A stretch of DNA of 64,000 nucleotides from JBBQQG01 sp038216175 (GCA_038216175.1 JBBQQG010000003.1:1-64000), one strand, 5' to 3'. Positions 6,482 through 15,618 are shown, numbered from the stretch's first letter. Numbers and translations are program-made. Notes: a model not told the origin generated them from the sequence alone.

Positions 6482-9051
6482 ATAGCACTGCCAAATCGAT
6501 CATATTCAGATACGGTCTTTTGTAGCAGTTCTTCAGCTTGGTTCAGCTGCTGCTTTGTCTCATCTATAACACTTTTAGGTGCGTTATTTATATATGCGGT
6601 ATTTTCCAACCTAGCCTTTAAGCGTTCGACAGCTTTTTCCTGCTCAGAATGTTTCAGTTTTAGCTTTGATAAAAATTCCGTGGCAGCATTCTTATCTAGA
6701 TCAAGCCAACCATTATGATTTGTTGCAGTTAAGTGCAAACCCGAGCCGGACTTAACGGACTCGACACTGGCAACTTTCGATAATGTCTTTATAAGACCGC
6801 CGTTTTCTAGTAAAAATGGATCGTCGCTATGGTAGAGATTAAATTGGCGGTATTTTACTGTCGCACTGATAAATCTAATTTCTTCAACAATCGCTTTTAT
6901 TTCTTCAAAAACTTTGTACCCGTCGTATTTGTCATTTTTTATCTCTGGCCACGGCTGGCTTACTAACATGCTGGAATCGTCTTCCCCTGTCAGTGTCTGC
7001 CAAATAGTTTCGGTTAGAAATGGAGCGAACGGATGGGCTAATTTTAATATTGTCTCGAGAGCGAAGCTAAGTACGCTAGGGTTCATATCGGCTTTTGAAG
7101 CTTCTATATACCAATCTGCTAAGTCGTCCCAGACTAAATGATAAATATGATCGTATGCTTCAGCATAGCGATAATCATCTAAAAGTCGACTAACTTCTCT
7201 GTTAGATTGTTGTAATATTGTAAGAATCCAGTCGTCTGCGATCGTTTTTGGCATCGGCTTTTCAGCTAAATTGAAATTACCTTCCAGCTTGTCTTCGATA
7301 AACCTGGCAACATTCCACAGTTTATTACAAAAATTCCTAGCGTCTTCTATTTTACGATTATCATAACCTCTGTTAACAGCTGGCACTCGACCGGCAATAA
7401 TACCCATCCTTAGAGCATCGGAACCATACTTTTTAACAGCTTCCATTGGATTTACGACATTGCCAAGCGACTTGCTCATTTTTGCACCGTCCGATGCTAG
7501 TACGTAGCCATGAATATAGACAGCTTCGAACGGAAGTTTTTTGGTTACGTAAAGCCCCATCATAATCATGCGGCTTACCCACGGATATAATATTTCACCG
7601 CCAGTTTCCATGAGATTGAGTGGATAGAACTCTTTAAAATCATCATTTTCAGGGAATCCCATTGTTGCATATGGCCAGCTGGCACTTGAAAACCAGGTAT
7701 CAAACACATCTGGGTCGCGGTGGTACGTCTTGCCGTCTATTTCGATTATTTCCTGCCCTACCCTGGTATCAAATATCCAGTCGTCGCTATCGTCGACATT
7801 CTGAAAAGCCGGAATCGGTATCCCCCAAGCTATTTGACGGCTAATATTCCAATCGCGTAATCCTTCCAGATATTTTATTAGCTGCAGTCGTTTTGAATCA
7901 GGATAAAATTTAATCTTCTTATCTTTAAGTGCTCTAATTGCGGGCTTTGACAGCGGGTCCATGTTAACGAACCACTGGTCCATTAACATTGGCTCAATCA
8001 CCGTGTCGCATTTATAACAGTGCCCTACCCTGTTTTTATATTTTGTATCTACTTTTAGTAGCAGATTCTTTTGTTTCATAGCATCGACGACTGCTTGTCT
8101 AGCTTCCATAATCGTCATGCCGCTAAATTTACCAGCTTCATGATTTAGAGTTCCGTCATGATCAATAACCCGCTTTGCCGGCAGATTGTGCCTTTTAGAT
8201 ACTTCCCAGTCATTAAAATCATGTGCCGGAGTAATTTTAACTACTCCTGTCCCAAAATCTGGGTCGACCATTTCGTCGGCTATAACCTGTAGTTCAAAAG
8301 GTCCGTTTACACCTTCAACTGTCACTACTTTGCCAACCCACTGTTTGTACCTATCATCACTTGGATTTACTGCAACTGCCGTGTCGCCAAATTTTGTTTC
8401 CGGACGGGTAGTCGCTACTGTAAAAGGCCCGTATTTCATGTAGTAAAGCGGAGTCACTGAATCCCTATAAACTACTTCAATATCAGCAAATCCAGTTCGA
8501 TGGAAAGTACAGTAATTTACCAGTCTTTCACCCCTGTAAATTAATTTTTCGTCCCACATATTTTTAAAAGTTTTATAAGCTAAATCTATTATTTTTTGAT
8601 CGAGCGTAAAAGTAAACCTAGACCAGTCAACGCTGGCTCCTAATGCCCTGAACTGATCTTCAAAAGTCTGGCGATTACCTACAACGAATTCATAAATTTG
8701 ACCGTATAGCTCTTCCCTGCTTAAATCGAATCTACTTTTGCCAATTTTTGCTAATTGTTTTTCATATACAACCTGAGTTTCGAAACCAGCATGATCAGCG
8801 CCAGGCAACCATAAAGTTTTCTCGCCTTTCATTCTGTGATACCTGGCTGCTATATCTTCTAAGGCTACGAATAGCGCATGGCCGCTATGTAATGGCGCGT
8901 TAGCGTTCGGTGGAGGCATTACCAAGCTGTAAGTTTTAATGCCATCTACTGGCTTAAAAGCGCCACTTTGCTCCCAGAGACTATAGATATCTGTTTCGTA
9001 AAGGGCAGGTTCGTAAACTTTTGATAATTTCATTGGCTCAGTTTCATCCAT
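6478..9051 (-). CDS. valS: Valyl-tRNA synthetase
   Basis: 857 residues, a class I synthetase charging tRNA-Val. The HIGH-like motif is in NANAPLHSGHALF (~residues 50-62) and the KMSKS loop in DGAKMSKSLGNVV. The editing (CP1) domain carries TTRPETKFGDTAVAVNP. Cysteine pairs CTFH and CYKC look like the family zinc sites. The C-terminal coiled coil (KLKHSEQEKAVERLKARLEN...) is present. It is somewhat shorter than the E. coli protein. ATG at 9051; MKLSKV at codon 7 is an alternative start. Confidence 0.97.
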   Translation of the reverse strand: MDETEPMKLSKVYEPALYETDIYSLWEQSGAFKPVDGIKTYSLVMPPPNANAPLHSGHALFVALEDIAARYHRMKGEKTLWLPGADHAGFETQVVYEKQLAKIGKSRFDLSREELYGQIYEFVVGNRQTFEDQFRALGASVDWSRFTFTLDQKIIDLAYKTFKNMWDEKLIYRGERLVNYCTFHRTGFADIEVVYRDSVTPLYYMKYGPFTVATTRPETKFGDTAVAVNPSDDRYKQWVGKVVTVEGVNGPFELQVIADEMVDPDFGTGVVKITPAHDFNDWEVSKRHNLPAKRVIDHDGTLNHEAGKFSGMTIMEARQAVVDAMKQKNLLLKVDTKYKNRVGHCYKCDTVIEPMLMDQWFVNMDPLSKPAIRALKDKKIKFYPDSKRLQLIKYLEGLRDWNISRQIAWGIPIPAFQNVDDSDDWIFDTRVGQEIIEIDGKTYHRDPDVFDTWFSSASWPYATMGFPENDDFKEFYPLNLMETGGEILYPWVSRMIMMGLYVTKKLPFEAVYIHGYVLASDGAKMSKSLGNVVNPMEAVKKYGSDALRMGIIAGRVPAVNRGYDNRKIEDARNFCNKLWNVARFIEDKLEGNFNLAEKPMPKTIADDWILTILQQSNREVSRLLDDYRYAEAYDHIYHLVWDDLADWYIEASKADMNPSVLSFALETILKLAHPFAPFLTETIWQTLTGEDDSSMLVSQPWPEIKNDKYDGYKVFEEIKAIVEEIRFISATVKYRQFNLYHSDDPFLLENGGLIKTLSKVASVESVKSGSGLHLTATNHNGWLDLDKNAATEFLSKLKLKHSEQEKAVERLKARLENTAYINNAPKSVIDETKQQLNQAEELLQKTVSEYDRFGSAI

Positions 9052-9291
9052 AATCTATCAGCCATGATAACACCTCTGATATTAAATCTCTACACCTTGG
9101 AATTTGTTTCATGTGAAAAAAACAAAAATAACACAAGGTTCTCATTAAACCCTCTGCAATTTCGTTTTAACTGGCTTTATGTTCAATGTGCGGCTACGTT
9201 GGTTACCGTAGAAGTTCCAATAGTTTTTGTTTTATGATTATAAGCATAACAAATAAATAACTGGGGTGCAATACCTTATTCCCAATCGCAT

Positions 9292-10353
9292 CTACATCGA
9301 TAAATTAGGAGCAATGTCTAAGCGGTATGCATCTGCAGGTTTTTGCTTTAGGCTAGCCTTAAAACAGCCAAGTGCTGCTGTCATTGCGGCATTGTCGGTA
9401 CAAAGCTTTGGATCGGGATAAGTTACTTTTAAGGGAAGGCGGCTCTGCAACTGTTTTCTAAGTTCAGTGCTGCTGGCAACACCGCCTCCGACAATAACAT
9501 TTTTTGGACCATACTCGTTGTATGCAGTAACAGTCTTGTCGACGATAGTTTCAATTGCTGTTCGCTCAAAACTGGCTGCAATATCGGCTTTCTGCGTCTC
9601 TGTAAGGAGTTTTGACAGTCCAGAAGACGGAAACTGGTAATTATTGCCTGTTTCAGCTTGGGCAAGCCTTAGAACAGCTGTTTTTAATCCTGAAAACGAA
9701 AAGTCATATTTCCCGCTGAGTTTTGATTTTGGCAATTTGTATCTCTTGCTGTCGCCATCAATTGCTTTTTTGCTGATACTTGGTCCACCAGGGTAGGCAA
9801 GCCCCAATATTTTGGCTACTTTATCGAAAGCTTCACCTATAGCATCGTCCTGTGTCTGACCAAGAAGTTGATAATCGAAGTGGTTTTTAAAATAGACAAG
9901 CTGACTATGGCCGCCGCTGACAATTAGACCAAGCAGAGGAAATTCAGGCTGTTTAACTGGCATATTATAGCCGGGAAGGGAAGTCTCGATTAAAAAGTTG
10001 GCATAGAGGTGAGCTTCGACATGGTTAATTGCATATAGCGGTTTATTTTTTATAATCGATAATGTCCGGGCAGTCATTACTCCAATTAACAAGCTGCCAC
10101 TAAGTCCTGCTCCGTAAGTCACGGCTATCGCATCAATATTATCCCAAGAACATTCAGCATCTTTTAGAGCTTGGTTTATCACTGGCATAATAGATTCAAT
10201 ATGGCTTCTAGCGGCTATTTCAGGTACGACACCTCCATATTCGGCATGTAGAGCCATAGAACTTGCGACTGAATTGCTAAGCAGTGTTTTCCCGTTTTCT
10301 ACGACTGCAGCAGCGGTTTCATCGCAGCTAGATTCTATTCCGAGTATTTTCAT
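9292..10353 (-). CDS. tsaD: tRNA threonylcarbamoyladenosine synthase subunit TsaD
   Basis: 353 residues, the usual length. The N-terminus ILGIESSCDETAAAVV and the metal-binding INHVEAHLYANF (two histidines) plus IVSGGHSQLVYF and NVIVGGGVASSTEL are the family hallmarks. TsaD transfers the threonylcarbamoyl group from TC-AMP to A37 of ANN-decoding tRNAs together with TsaB and TsaE, which are not in this window. The 240-base gap between it and valS holds no gene or hairpin that I can support. Confidence 0.97.
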   Translation of the reverse strand: MKILGIESSCDETAAAVVENGKTLLSNSVASSMALHAEYGGVVPEIAARSHIESIMPVINQALKDAECSWDNIDAIAVTYGAGLSGSLLIGVMTARTLSIIKNKPLYAINHVEAHLYANFLIETSLPGYNMPVKQPEFPLLGLIVSGGHSQLVYFKNHFDYQLLGQTQDDAIGEAFDKVAKILGLAYPGGPSISKKAIDGDSKRYKLPKSKLSGKYDFSFSGLKTAVLRLAQAETGNNYQFPSSGLSKLLTETQKADIAASFERTAIETIVDKTVTAYNEYGPKNVIVGGGVASSTELRKQLQSRLPLKVTYPDPKLCTDNAAMTAALGCFKASLKQKPADAYRLDIAPNLSM

Positions 10354-10420
10354 GATATGTTACTAGCATAACATCCATAACACCTTAAGCACATTGTTAT
10401 TTATAGTGCTAATGCAAGTA

Positions 10421-10449
10421 TTGACAAAATGTCAAACATTTGATAATAT
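10421..10449 (+). promoter_or_regulatory. Canonical promoter (TTGACA, -10 TAATAT)
   Basis: TTGACA at 10421-10426 is followed 17 bp later by TAATAT (10444-10449); GATAAT at 15 bp is an alternative. A ~60-base A-rich, apparently unstructured leader with AAGGA precedes the ATG at 10518. Confidence 0.7.
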
Positions 10450-10517
10450 AAGCAAGTTATAAAACAAAACATAAACATTTAAAAAAGATTAAATAATAAG
10501 TATTAAGGATAATTTCA

Positions 10518-12125
10518 ATGAGTGAATCACAAGCTTTCGATCCAATGGCAGCTGCACAAGCAGACGCGCAGATAAGTAAACAAATATATCAGGACTTCAT
10601 GCATGAAGATGAAGCTGGTTCTGTACATGATCGAGCTAAAGCCGGTCAGGACATGGTTGATTACTTGAATTCTCGTCCAACGAGTGAGTATGATGTTCAA
10701 ATTGACAATTATGGTGCAAATGAACCGAAAGCCTACAGCGACCGCAGTCTTAAAGAACTTACTAAAGGCTGGGCTGAAGCTGAAGATTCAAACGACAAAA
10801 CTATCTCTAAAGATATCGAACAAGCTATATTTGATAAAATATGGAACCGAATCGGTACCGAATACGAAGATTCAAAAAATGTAGAAGGCGGATTAATAGT
10901 AAATGGCCTAACAGAAGAACACGCCCAGGCGTTGCTTGATCGTATTAAAGCAAATAAGGATGCCATAAGAGCTAAAAATGCCGAAAAGCTTGGCAAAGAT
11001 TCTACTAAAGAATCTGACGGAAAAGATGAAAAAATTAGTGAAAGTGATATCGATATCAGTACAAATATAAAAGATAACGATGTCGAATCTGATGATAAAA
11101 GCGACAAGTCTGTTAAAAAAGGCGATGCTTTAATATCTGAAATTAAAAACGCTTTCGACCGTGCAAAAGATGCAAAAGCAGCCGGCGATGCCAAGGCATA
11201 CGAAAAAGCTTTAGCTGAACTAAATAAGTCTAGCAAATCACTAAAAAGCTTTACTGGAAAATCGCTTGACGATTATATGCCTGGAGCAAGTGATGAAATC
11301 AATAACAGATTAGCAAGTGCCCCTGGGTCGTTCGAAGTTATTGACGATTCACAGAACGATGGAACTGCTGAAGAAGAAGGCGAACAAAAACCTAAACTAT
11401 TATTGTCTGATCTTATCGATAAAAGTTCACAAGACGAAGCATCTAAAGCCGAACTAGAAGAAATAAATGATGGCGAAATTGTACCTTTAGAAGCAATTTA
11501 TGTAAACGACGACGAAAATGTAAATACCCGAAAAGGCCTAAAAGAACGACTTCAAAATGGCATGCGAAGAGCATATCTAATGTTTCATGGCGGTCGTGAT
11601 AAAGTCGCAAATAGCAATTTTGTATCAATAGAAAATTCAGAAACTCACGAACGCGAACCTCGTAAAGTTGCCGGTTATATCGGAGCTGCAGTACTTGGTG
11701 CAGCCGCAGTCATATTATATAAGCACCTAGGTGATCACCCGAGTGCTCATGAAACAGCTGAGAAAATAGCCACTGCCACAGCTAAGAATGCAGCCAAGAA
11801 CGCGCATCACTTAGCACCTGTACATCACAGTGTAGATAAAGTTGTCCACCATGTTAAGCCTGTAGCTAATGCTGTACACCACGCTAAGCCTAGTCCACAT
11901 CACTTTAACACTGATGCTATGCCTTGGGATAACGCCCATCAAGCAAGCCCAGGTCACGAAGTAAATTTTATGCAAAAAGGTCTTGATGCATTTAATAAGA
12001 AAAAAGGCACGAATTTTAAGCTAACACCTATTAATGGTACGACTGAAGTCGTCAATGGATCTCATATAATGAGCCGGGCTGAACTTCGTGAGTATAATAC
12101 GGTTTTAGATAATATAATCGCATAA
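10518..12125 (+). CDS. Large acidic, mostly disordered membrane protein
   Basis: 535 residues. Residues 1-380 are acidic and Asp/Lys/Ser-rich with predicted helices and low-complexity stretches. A single membrane helix lies at ~386-402 (YIGAAVLGAAAVILY), followed by a His-rich stretch (~430-480) with repeats VHHVKP and VHHAKP, and a short conserved-looking C-terminal domain. No family recognised. The strong promoter, SD leader and a perfect terminator make it a well-expressed single-gene unit. The helix orientation is unknown, so the location of the His-rich part is unclear. Confidence 0.8.
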   Translation: MSESQAFDPMAAAQADAQISKQIYQDFMHEDEAGSVHDRAKAGQDMVDYLNSRPTSEYDVQIDNYGANEPKAYSDRSLKELTKGWAEAEDSNDKTISKDIEQAIFDKIWNRIGTEYEDSKNVEGGLIVNGLTEEHAQALLDRIKANKDAIRAKNAEKLGKDSTKESDGKDEKISESDIDISTNIKDNDVESDDKSDKSVKKGDALISEIKNAFDRAKDAKAAGDAKAYEKALAELNKSSKSLKSFTGKSLDDYMPGASDEINNRLASAPGSFEVIDDSQNDGTAEEEGEQKPKLLLSDLIDKSSQDEASKAELEEINDGEIVPLEAIYVNDDENVNTRKGLKERLQNGMRRAYLMFHGGRDKVANSNFVSIENSETHEREPRKVAGYIGAAVLGAAAVILYKHLGDHPSAHETAEKIATATAKNAAKNAHHLAPVHHSVDKVVHHVKPVANAVHHAKPSPHHFNTDAMPWDNAHQASPGHEVNFMQKGLDAFNKKKGTNFKLTPINGTTEVVNGSHIMSRAELREYNTVLDNIIA

Positions 12126-12144
12126 GAATAATCTCTTATTTACG

Positions 12145-12181
12145 AAACTAACAACTCACTGTAATGGTGAGTTGTTAGTTT
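12145..12181 (+). terminator. 15-bp hairpin terminator
   Basis: AAACTAACAACTCAC (12145-12159) is the exact inverse of GTGAGTTGTTAGTTT (12167-12181), with a 7-base loop. No long T run follows. Its last bases abut the -10 box of the next gene. Confidence 0.75.
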
Positions 12182-12186
12182 ATACT
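12181..12186 (+). promoter_or_regulatory. -10 box TATACT next to the terminator
   Basis: TATACT ends ten bases before the ATG at 12197, so any leader would be about three bases. The -35 region falls within the terminator stem. Confidence 0.5.
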
Positions 12187-12196
12187 TAAAGTTATT

Positions 12197-13552
12197 ATGA
12201 GTTTTAGATCAATTATTAAACGGGTTATCCCAGTTAATCTGTTTAAAAAAATTGAACCTCTTGGCCATTTATTAGAAGCCATTTTTATTAACCTTATTAA
12301 TGGATTTCCTACTCATAATATTAAGGTTATAGGCGTCACGGGAACAAACGGCAAAACCAGTACTAGTTTTATGATCCATCGAATGCTACATGAAGCCGGA
12401 TATAAGGTTGGTTTAATGACAACTGTAGCAAGCGGCGTCGGAAATGACATAAAACCTCAGGTGGCTCATATGACGAGCGTAGGAGTACCGGAATTAATGA
12501 GTAGAGTAAAGCAAATGAAAAAGCAGGGCATGGAGTGGCTAGTATTAGAAACTACTTCCCATGCGCTAGCGCAGCACCGTGTCTGGGGGGTGCCATATAC
12601 AATATCGGTAATGACGAATATAACTCATGAACATCTCGATTATCATGGAACATTCGAAAAATATCGCGATGCAAAGCGACTTATGTTTTCGCAGTGCGAT
12701 AAAAACAAAAAAGGGTTAAGACTTGGAGTCATAAATGCTGATGATGATAATTTTAGTCTGTTCGCGGGTGACATAAAGAACTCAATCAGTTACGGAATAA
12801 ATAACGGGGATTTAAAAGCCGCCAACATTAAGCTTACGCCGACCGGATCGCAATACATTGTTAAAGTTTCCGATGATGAATATAAAATATCTTGTAACAT
12901 GCCGGGCACGTTTAATATTTATAATTCACTAGCGGCAGTGTCCGTAGGCAGAGCACTCAACTTGAGTAAATTACAAATAGAGCAGGGGATAGCTAAATTA
13001 GAAGGTGTTGAGGGCCGGATGATGCGTATTGATGAAGGTCAAAACTTCGATGTCATTATAGATTACGCCCATACTCCCGACAGCTTTGAAAAACTATTTA
13101 AAGATTTTCGCCCAGTAGTTAAGGGCAAGCTAATAGTTTTATTCGGATCGGCCGGCAGAAGGGACGAATCAAAGCGGTTTTCACAGGGAGCTCTGGCTGG
13201 ATTATATGCAGATGAGGTAGTTGTAACTGAAGAAGATGACCGTGACATTGATGGTATGGGAATACTCGATCAAATTGCCAAAGGTGCAGAAAGCAGAGGT
13301 AAAATACGAGATAAAGATTTATTTTTAATTCATGACCGAAAGCAGGCAATTAATTTTGCACTCAACAGGGCAAACGAAGGTGATACGGTACTGCTTCTTG
13401 GCAAAGGCCATGAAAAAGATATATTAAGAAACGGTCCGAAAGCGGCAATGCTTCGCCATATGCAGCAAGATGATCATAACTCCGACAGAGTAATAGAAAT
13501 ACCCTGGAATGAAGTTGAAGTGACTAAAGAATTACTTGTAAAAATGACATAA
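12197..13552 (+). CDS. MurE-like Mur ligase lacking the N-terminal domain
   Basis: 451 residues. The ATP-binding P-loop GVTGTNGKTS starts at ~47, earlier than in canonical MurE because the first UDP-binding domain is missing. The central domain (ETTSHALAQHR, TNITHEHLDYHGT) and C-terminal domain (DYAHTPDSF, LFGSAGRRDESKR, LLGKGHEKD) are intact. The diamino-acid recognition loop reads TEEDDRD where meso-DAP enzymes have DNPR: the Arg is kept, Asn-Pro are not. It probably adds an amino acid to a UDP-MurNAc-peptide in wall synthesis, but substrate is uncertain. Confidence 0.87.
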   Translation: MSFRSIIKRVIPVNLFKKIEPLGHLLEAIFINLINGFPTHNIKVIGVTGTNGKTSTSFMIHRMLHEAGYKVGLMTTVASGVGNDIKPQVAHMTSVGVPELMSRVKQMKKQGMEWLVLETTSHALAQHRVWGVPYTISVMTNITHEHLDYHGTFEKYRDAKRLMFSQCDKNKKGLRLGVINADDDNFSLFAGDIKNSISYGINNGDLKAANIKLTPTGSQYIVKVSDDEYKISCNMPGTFNIYNSLAAVSVGRALNLSKLQIEQGIAKLEGVEGRMMRIDEGQNFDVIIDYAHTPDSFEKLFKDFRPVVKGKLIVLFGSAGRRDESKRFSQGALAGLYADEVVVTEEDDRDIDGMGILDQIAKGAESRGKIRDKDLFLIHDRKQAINFALNRANEGDTVLLLGKGHEKDILRNGPKAAMLRHMQQDDHNSDRVIEIPWNEVEVTKELLVKMT

Positions 13553-13574
13553 ATCGGTTATTATATATTTTCTA

Positions 13575-13862
13575 ATGATGAATGATAGCTCAGGTGAATC
13601 GAAATCGATACCGTTAAGTGATCTGGCAGATTTTTTTAATGAACAATCTAAGGAACACGATAGTTTAAAGAAAAGTGCTACGCTGATTATGAAGGGGATA
13701 CTAAGCGATACATACAATAATGATGCTAAAGACGATGAAAATTTCGCGCTTGGTAGAGTAGCCGGATCGAACGAAAGATTAGTAGCTTTTGAAGCGTTCT
13801 TAAGAACTCATGCCGCCGATCTATCTGGCAACTTAAACCCTGATCAAGCAAAAGACCTATAA
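13575..13862 (+). CDS. Hypothetical 95-residue soluble protein
   Basis: Acidic, mostly helical-looking protein with no membrane segment (NDSSGESKSIPLSDLADFFNEQS...; LGRVAGSNERLVAFEAFLRTHAADL). TATA-rich -10 candidates lie 5-10 bases before the ATG (TATTAT 13559-13564, TATATT 13564-13569), consistent with a leaderless start. Family not recognised. Confidence 0.65.
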   Translation: MMNDSSGESKSIPLSDLADFFNEQSKEHDSLKKSATLIMKGILSDTYNNDAKDDENFALGRVAGSNERLVAFEAFLRTHAADLSGNLNPDQAKDL

Positions 13863-13869
13863 ATAAAGA

Positions 13870-13898
13870 TTGACAAAAAGGCAAATATTTGTTAAGAT
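13870..13898 (+). promoter_or_regulatory. Canonical promoter (TTGACA, 17 bp, TAAGAT)
   Basis: TTGACA 13870-13875 and TAAGAT 13893-13898 are spaced by 17 bp. The promoter lies inside a longer open frame that begins at 13870, which shows that the gene starts at the ATG at 13936. Confidence 0.75.
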
Positions 13899-13935
13899 AG
13901 TAGAGTTAATTAAAAAAATTAAAAAGGTTAATAAA

Positions 13936-14226
13936 ATGAATCCTAAAACTAATGTACCGGCTCAAAAACAAGTGCTTGATTCGCTTAATAGCGAAGTTAA
14001 GAGCACAGAAGACAAAGCCGTACTAGATGGTGGGAAAGCCGAATATGAGACTGAACGAGCCGAGATTGAACGAAGCAGACTTCAAACTGTTAATAATCTT
14101 GGCGCCAAAGCAGCAAAGTTTTATGTTCTAAATGACGGCGTAGTAGAACCGGTTGAAAATCTAAAAGCAGCAATAGACGACGGACAAGACGTTACGCTGC
14201 ACAATACCGCAGGCCGAAGTAATTAA
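13936..14226 (+). CDS. Hypothetical 96-residue protein
   Basis: It starts MNPKTNVPAQKQVLDSLN. The central part is charged and probably helical (EYETERAEIERSRL), followed by AKFYVLNDGVVEPVENLKAAIDDGQDVTLHNTAGRSN. No membrane segment. A strong promoter, A-rich leader and AAAGG eight bases upstream place the start here. It converges with the amidinotransferase-like gene, overlapping by four bases. No family recognised. Confidence 0.75.
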   Translation: MNPKTNVPAQKQVLDSLNSEVKSTEDKAVLDGGKAEYETERAEIERSRLQTVNNLGAKAAKFYVLNDGVVEPVENLKAAIDDGQDVTLHNTAGRSN

Positions 14227-15101
14227 ATATTATCTAGGGTAAGCGTAGTACATCGGATATATCCGCCACCCTTGCCAAGTTCTGATATTTCAGGAGTAAT
14301 TGTTTTTAAGCCTTCGGCTTCAATAGCTTTTTTTAACTTCGGAGCTTGTGAACTCATAACTACAGTTTTGCCGGTCGATACTAAATTACAGGCAAAACCA
14401 TTTTTTGCTTCTTTAATATCTACGATTATCTTTCTTACTGGAAGCGATGCTATTTTATTACGGCTTTTAGGTATAAATGCTTCAGGACAATATGCGATTA
14501 AATCTGGCGATAACACTGATAAAGCCAGGTCTATGTCGTAAAAGAAACTGTCCGGCCATTTAGTAATTGGGTTAATATAACGGCTGCCTAAACCCCAAAA
14601 AGTTCTTTTTGGAACAGTCTGCAAACTTATTACTTCGTAACCTAGCATCTCGTTTATATATTTATGAGCTATTTCGTCAGTCCGGTACTGCGATCCGACA
14701 AATAATAAATTCCCACAGGGGAGAGCATCGCCCTGTCCGCTGAATCTTATTTCTTTAGGTAGTCTTAGTATGTTTTTACCCAGTGCTTTTAAAACAGATT
14801 CTGCATAAGGTGTTTCTGGTTGCCTTTTATTTGGTAGGGCTGACAGCAGTGCCTTATTGCCTCGGCATAGCGCCCAATTGGCGGTATATACACCGTCTTG
14901 GCAGTCTTTTGGAGCATCTACCTTAATAATTTTAATACCGGCTTGTTTCAAAGAGTTACTAATTGCTGAATGTTCAGCCAATGCTTTACTTACATCTACC
15001 GGCTGACTGCTATCCATATAGGCATTAATTGCAAACTGGTCGCTGAAATAATCAGCTCCGGACATTAGAACGGTTCTATTTATTGGCTCTGGTATATTCA
15101 A
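14223..15101 (-). CDS. Amidinotransferase/DDAH-fold protein, catalytic His replaced
   Basis: 292 residues. DGVYTANWAL (69-78), SGQGDAL (121-127), FACNLV (~237) and a C-terminal GGGYIRCTTL with C284 match the pentein fold of dimethylarginine dimethylaminohydrolase / arginine-deiminase-like proteins, which act on guanidino substrates through Cys and His. Where relatives have YHLD, this protein has FYDID, so Asp189 replaces the usual His. It may be inactive or use an altered mechanism. The start is TTG at 15101 with CAGG just upstream; ATG at codon 13 is an alternative. Confidence 0.75.
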   Translation of the reverse strand: MNIPEPINRTVLMSGADYFSDQFAINAYMDSSQPVDVSKALAEHSAISNSLKQAGIKIIKVDAPKDCQDGVYTANWALCRGNKALLSALPNKRQPETPYAESVLKALGKNILRLPKEIRFSGQGDALPCGNLLFVGSQYRTDEIAHKYINEMLGYEVISLQTVPKRTFWGLGSRYINPITKWPDSFFYDIDLALSVLSPDLIAYCPEAFIPKSRNKIASLPVRKIIVDIKEAKNGFACNLVSTGKTVVMSSQAPKLKKAIEAEGLKTITPEISELGKGGGYIRCTTLTLDNI

Positions 15102-15140
15102 CCTGTTTTAATATTCCTGCAGTTTATTTTTTAATCTAAT

Positions 15141-15282
15141 AAAAAAAGGGAGAAAGGCGGACTTGGTAAGTGATTAATGGGGTGAGTGTTGTAGAGGCAA
15201 ATTTGCCTTCGATACAGCAGTCTACTCCACTTAATTCCGACCAAGTCCGGCCACCTACGGGTGTGACACTTCCGTGTGTCAC
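15141..15282 (-). ncRNA. Structured 3' region or small RNA with terminator-like tail
   Basis: Read on the minus strand, CGGACTTGGT (15249-15240) pairs over 10 bp with ACCAAGTCCG (15167-15158). It encloses nested complementary segments (AAGTG/CACTT, GAGT/ACTC) and the perfect palindrome AGGCAAATTTGCCT (15195-15208). A separate 7-bp hairpin GTGACAC/GTGTCAC sits at 15263-15282. A C/T-rich stretch and seven T residues (15147-15141) end it like an intrinsic terminator. It could be the 3' UTR of the GC-rich gene or a processed small RNA. No known RNA family recognised. Confidence 0.4.
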
Positions 15283-15308
15283 TTTCCCGTTCGGTGTTCA
15301 GCCGGTTA

Positions 15309-15590
15309 TTACCTTGACCTAGCTACGTGTCCGTAGCGCTGCTTCACGATCAGTGTGTCGATCGCTTCGTTGATCTTGTTGAGCGCGGCGCGCCTGTCGT
15401 CGGGTTCGAGATTGCCGAGATCAACGGTGATGATGAGGTTTCCTTTCTGGGAAATGTGCGGTCGCTGATGGCGGTTTGTGCGAACTTCTGCGAGATGCTG
15501 TACTTCGTGCAGTACTCGGTTCTGGTGCTCGCTTGGCAGGTGCTCGAGTTTGAATTGCAACTCGACGATGCCATTTGACTTGCCGCTCAT
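15309..15590 (-). CDS. GC-rich 93-residue protein of unknown function
   Basis: Starts MSGKSNGIVELQFKLEHLPS. It is a basic/acidic soluble protein with His/Arg-rich middle (RTNRHQRPH) and a helical C-terminus (DDRRAALNKINEAIDTL). Codons are strongly G/C-ending (CTC, ATC, GAC, CGC), unlike its AT-rich neighbours. A near-consensus promoter, an SD-like GGGGG six bases before ATG and a folded 3' region indicate strong expression. Recent transfer or selection for expression are both possible. Family not recognised. Confidence 0.7.
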   Translation of the reverse strand: MSGKSNGIVELQFKLEHLPSEHQNRVLHEVQHLAEVRTNRHQRPHISQKGNLIITVDLGNLEPDDRRAALNKINEAIDTLIVKQRYGHVARSR

Positions 15591-15618
15591 GTGATTACCC
15601 CCGATAGGTGTGGGTTTT

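Noticed and set aside
9052..9291. T-box or other leader RNA between valS and tsaD
   Set aside because: No specifier or antiterminator-like fold, T-box sequence or terminator was seen in the 240 bases.
10733..11236. 167-codon open frame antisense to the acidic protein gene
   Set aside because: Low-complexity Ser/Leu-rich mirror of an Asp/Lys-rich frame; the plus-strand gene has promoter and SD.
13870..13935. N-terminal extension of the 96-residue gene to 13870
   Set aside because: The segment holds the TTGACA/TAAGAT promoter and the leader, so it cannot be translated from that promoter.
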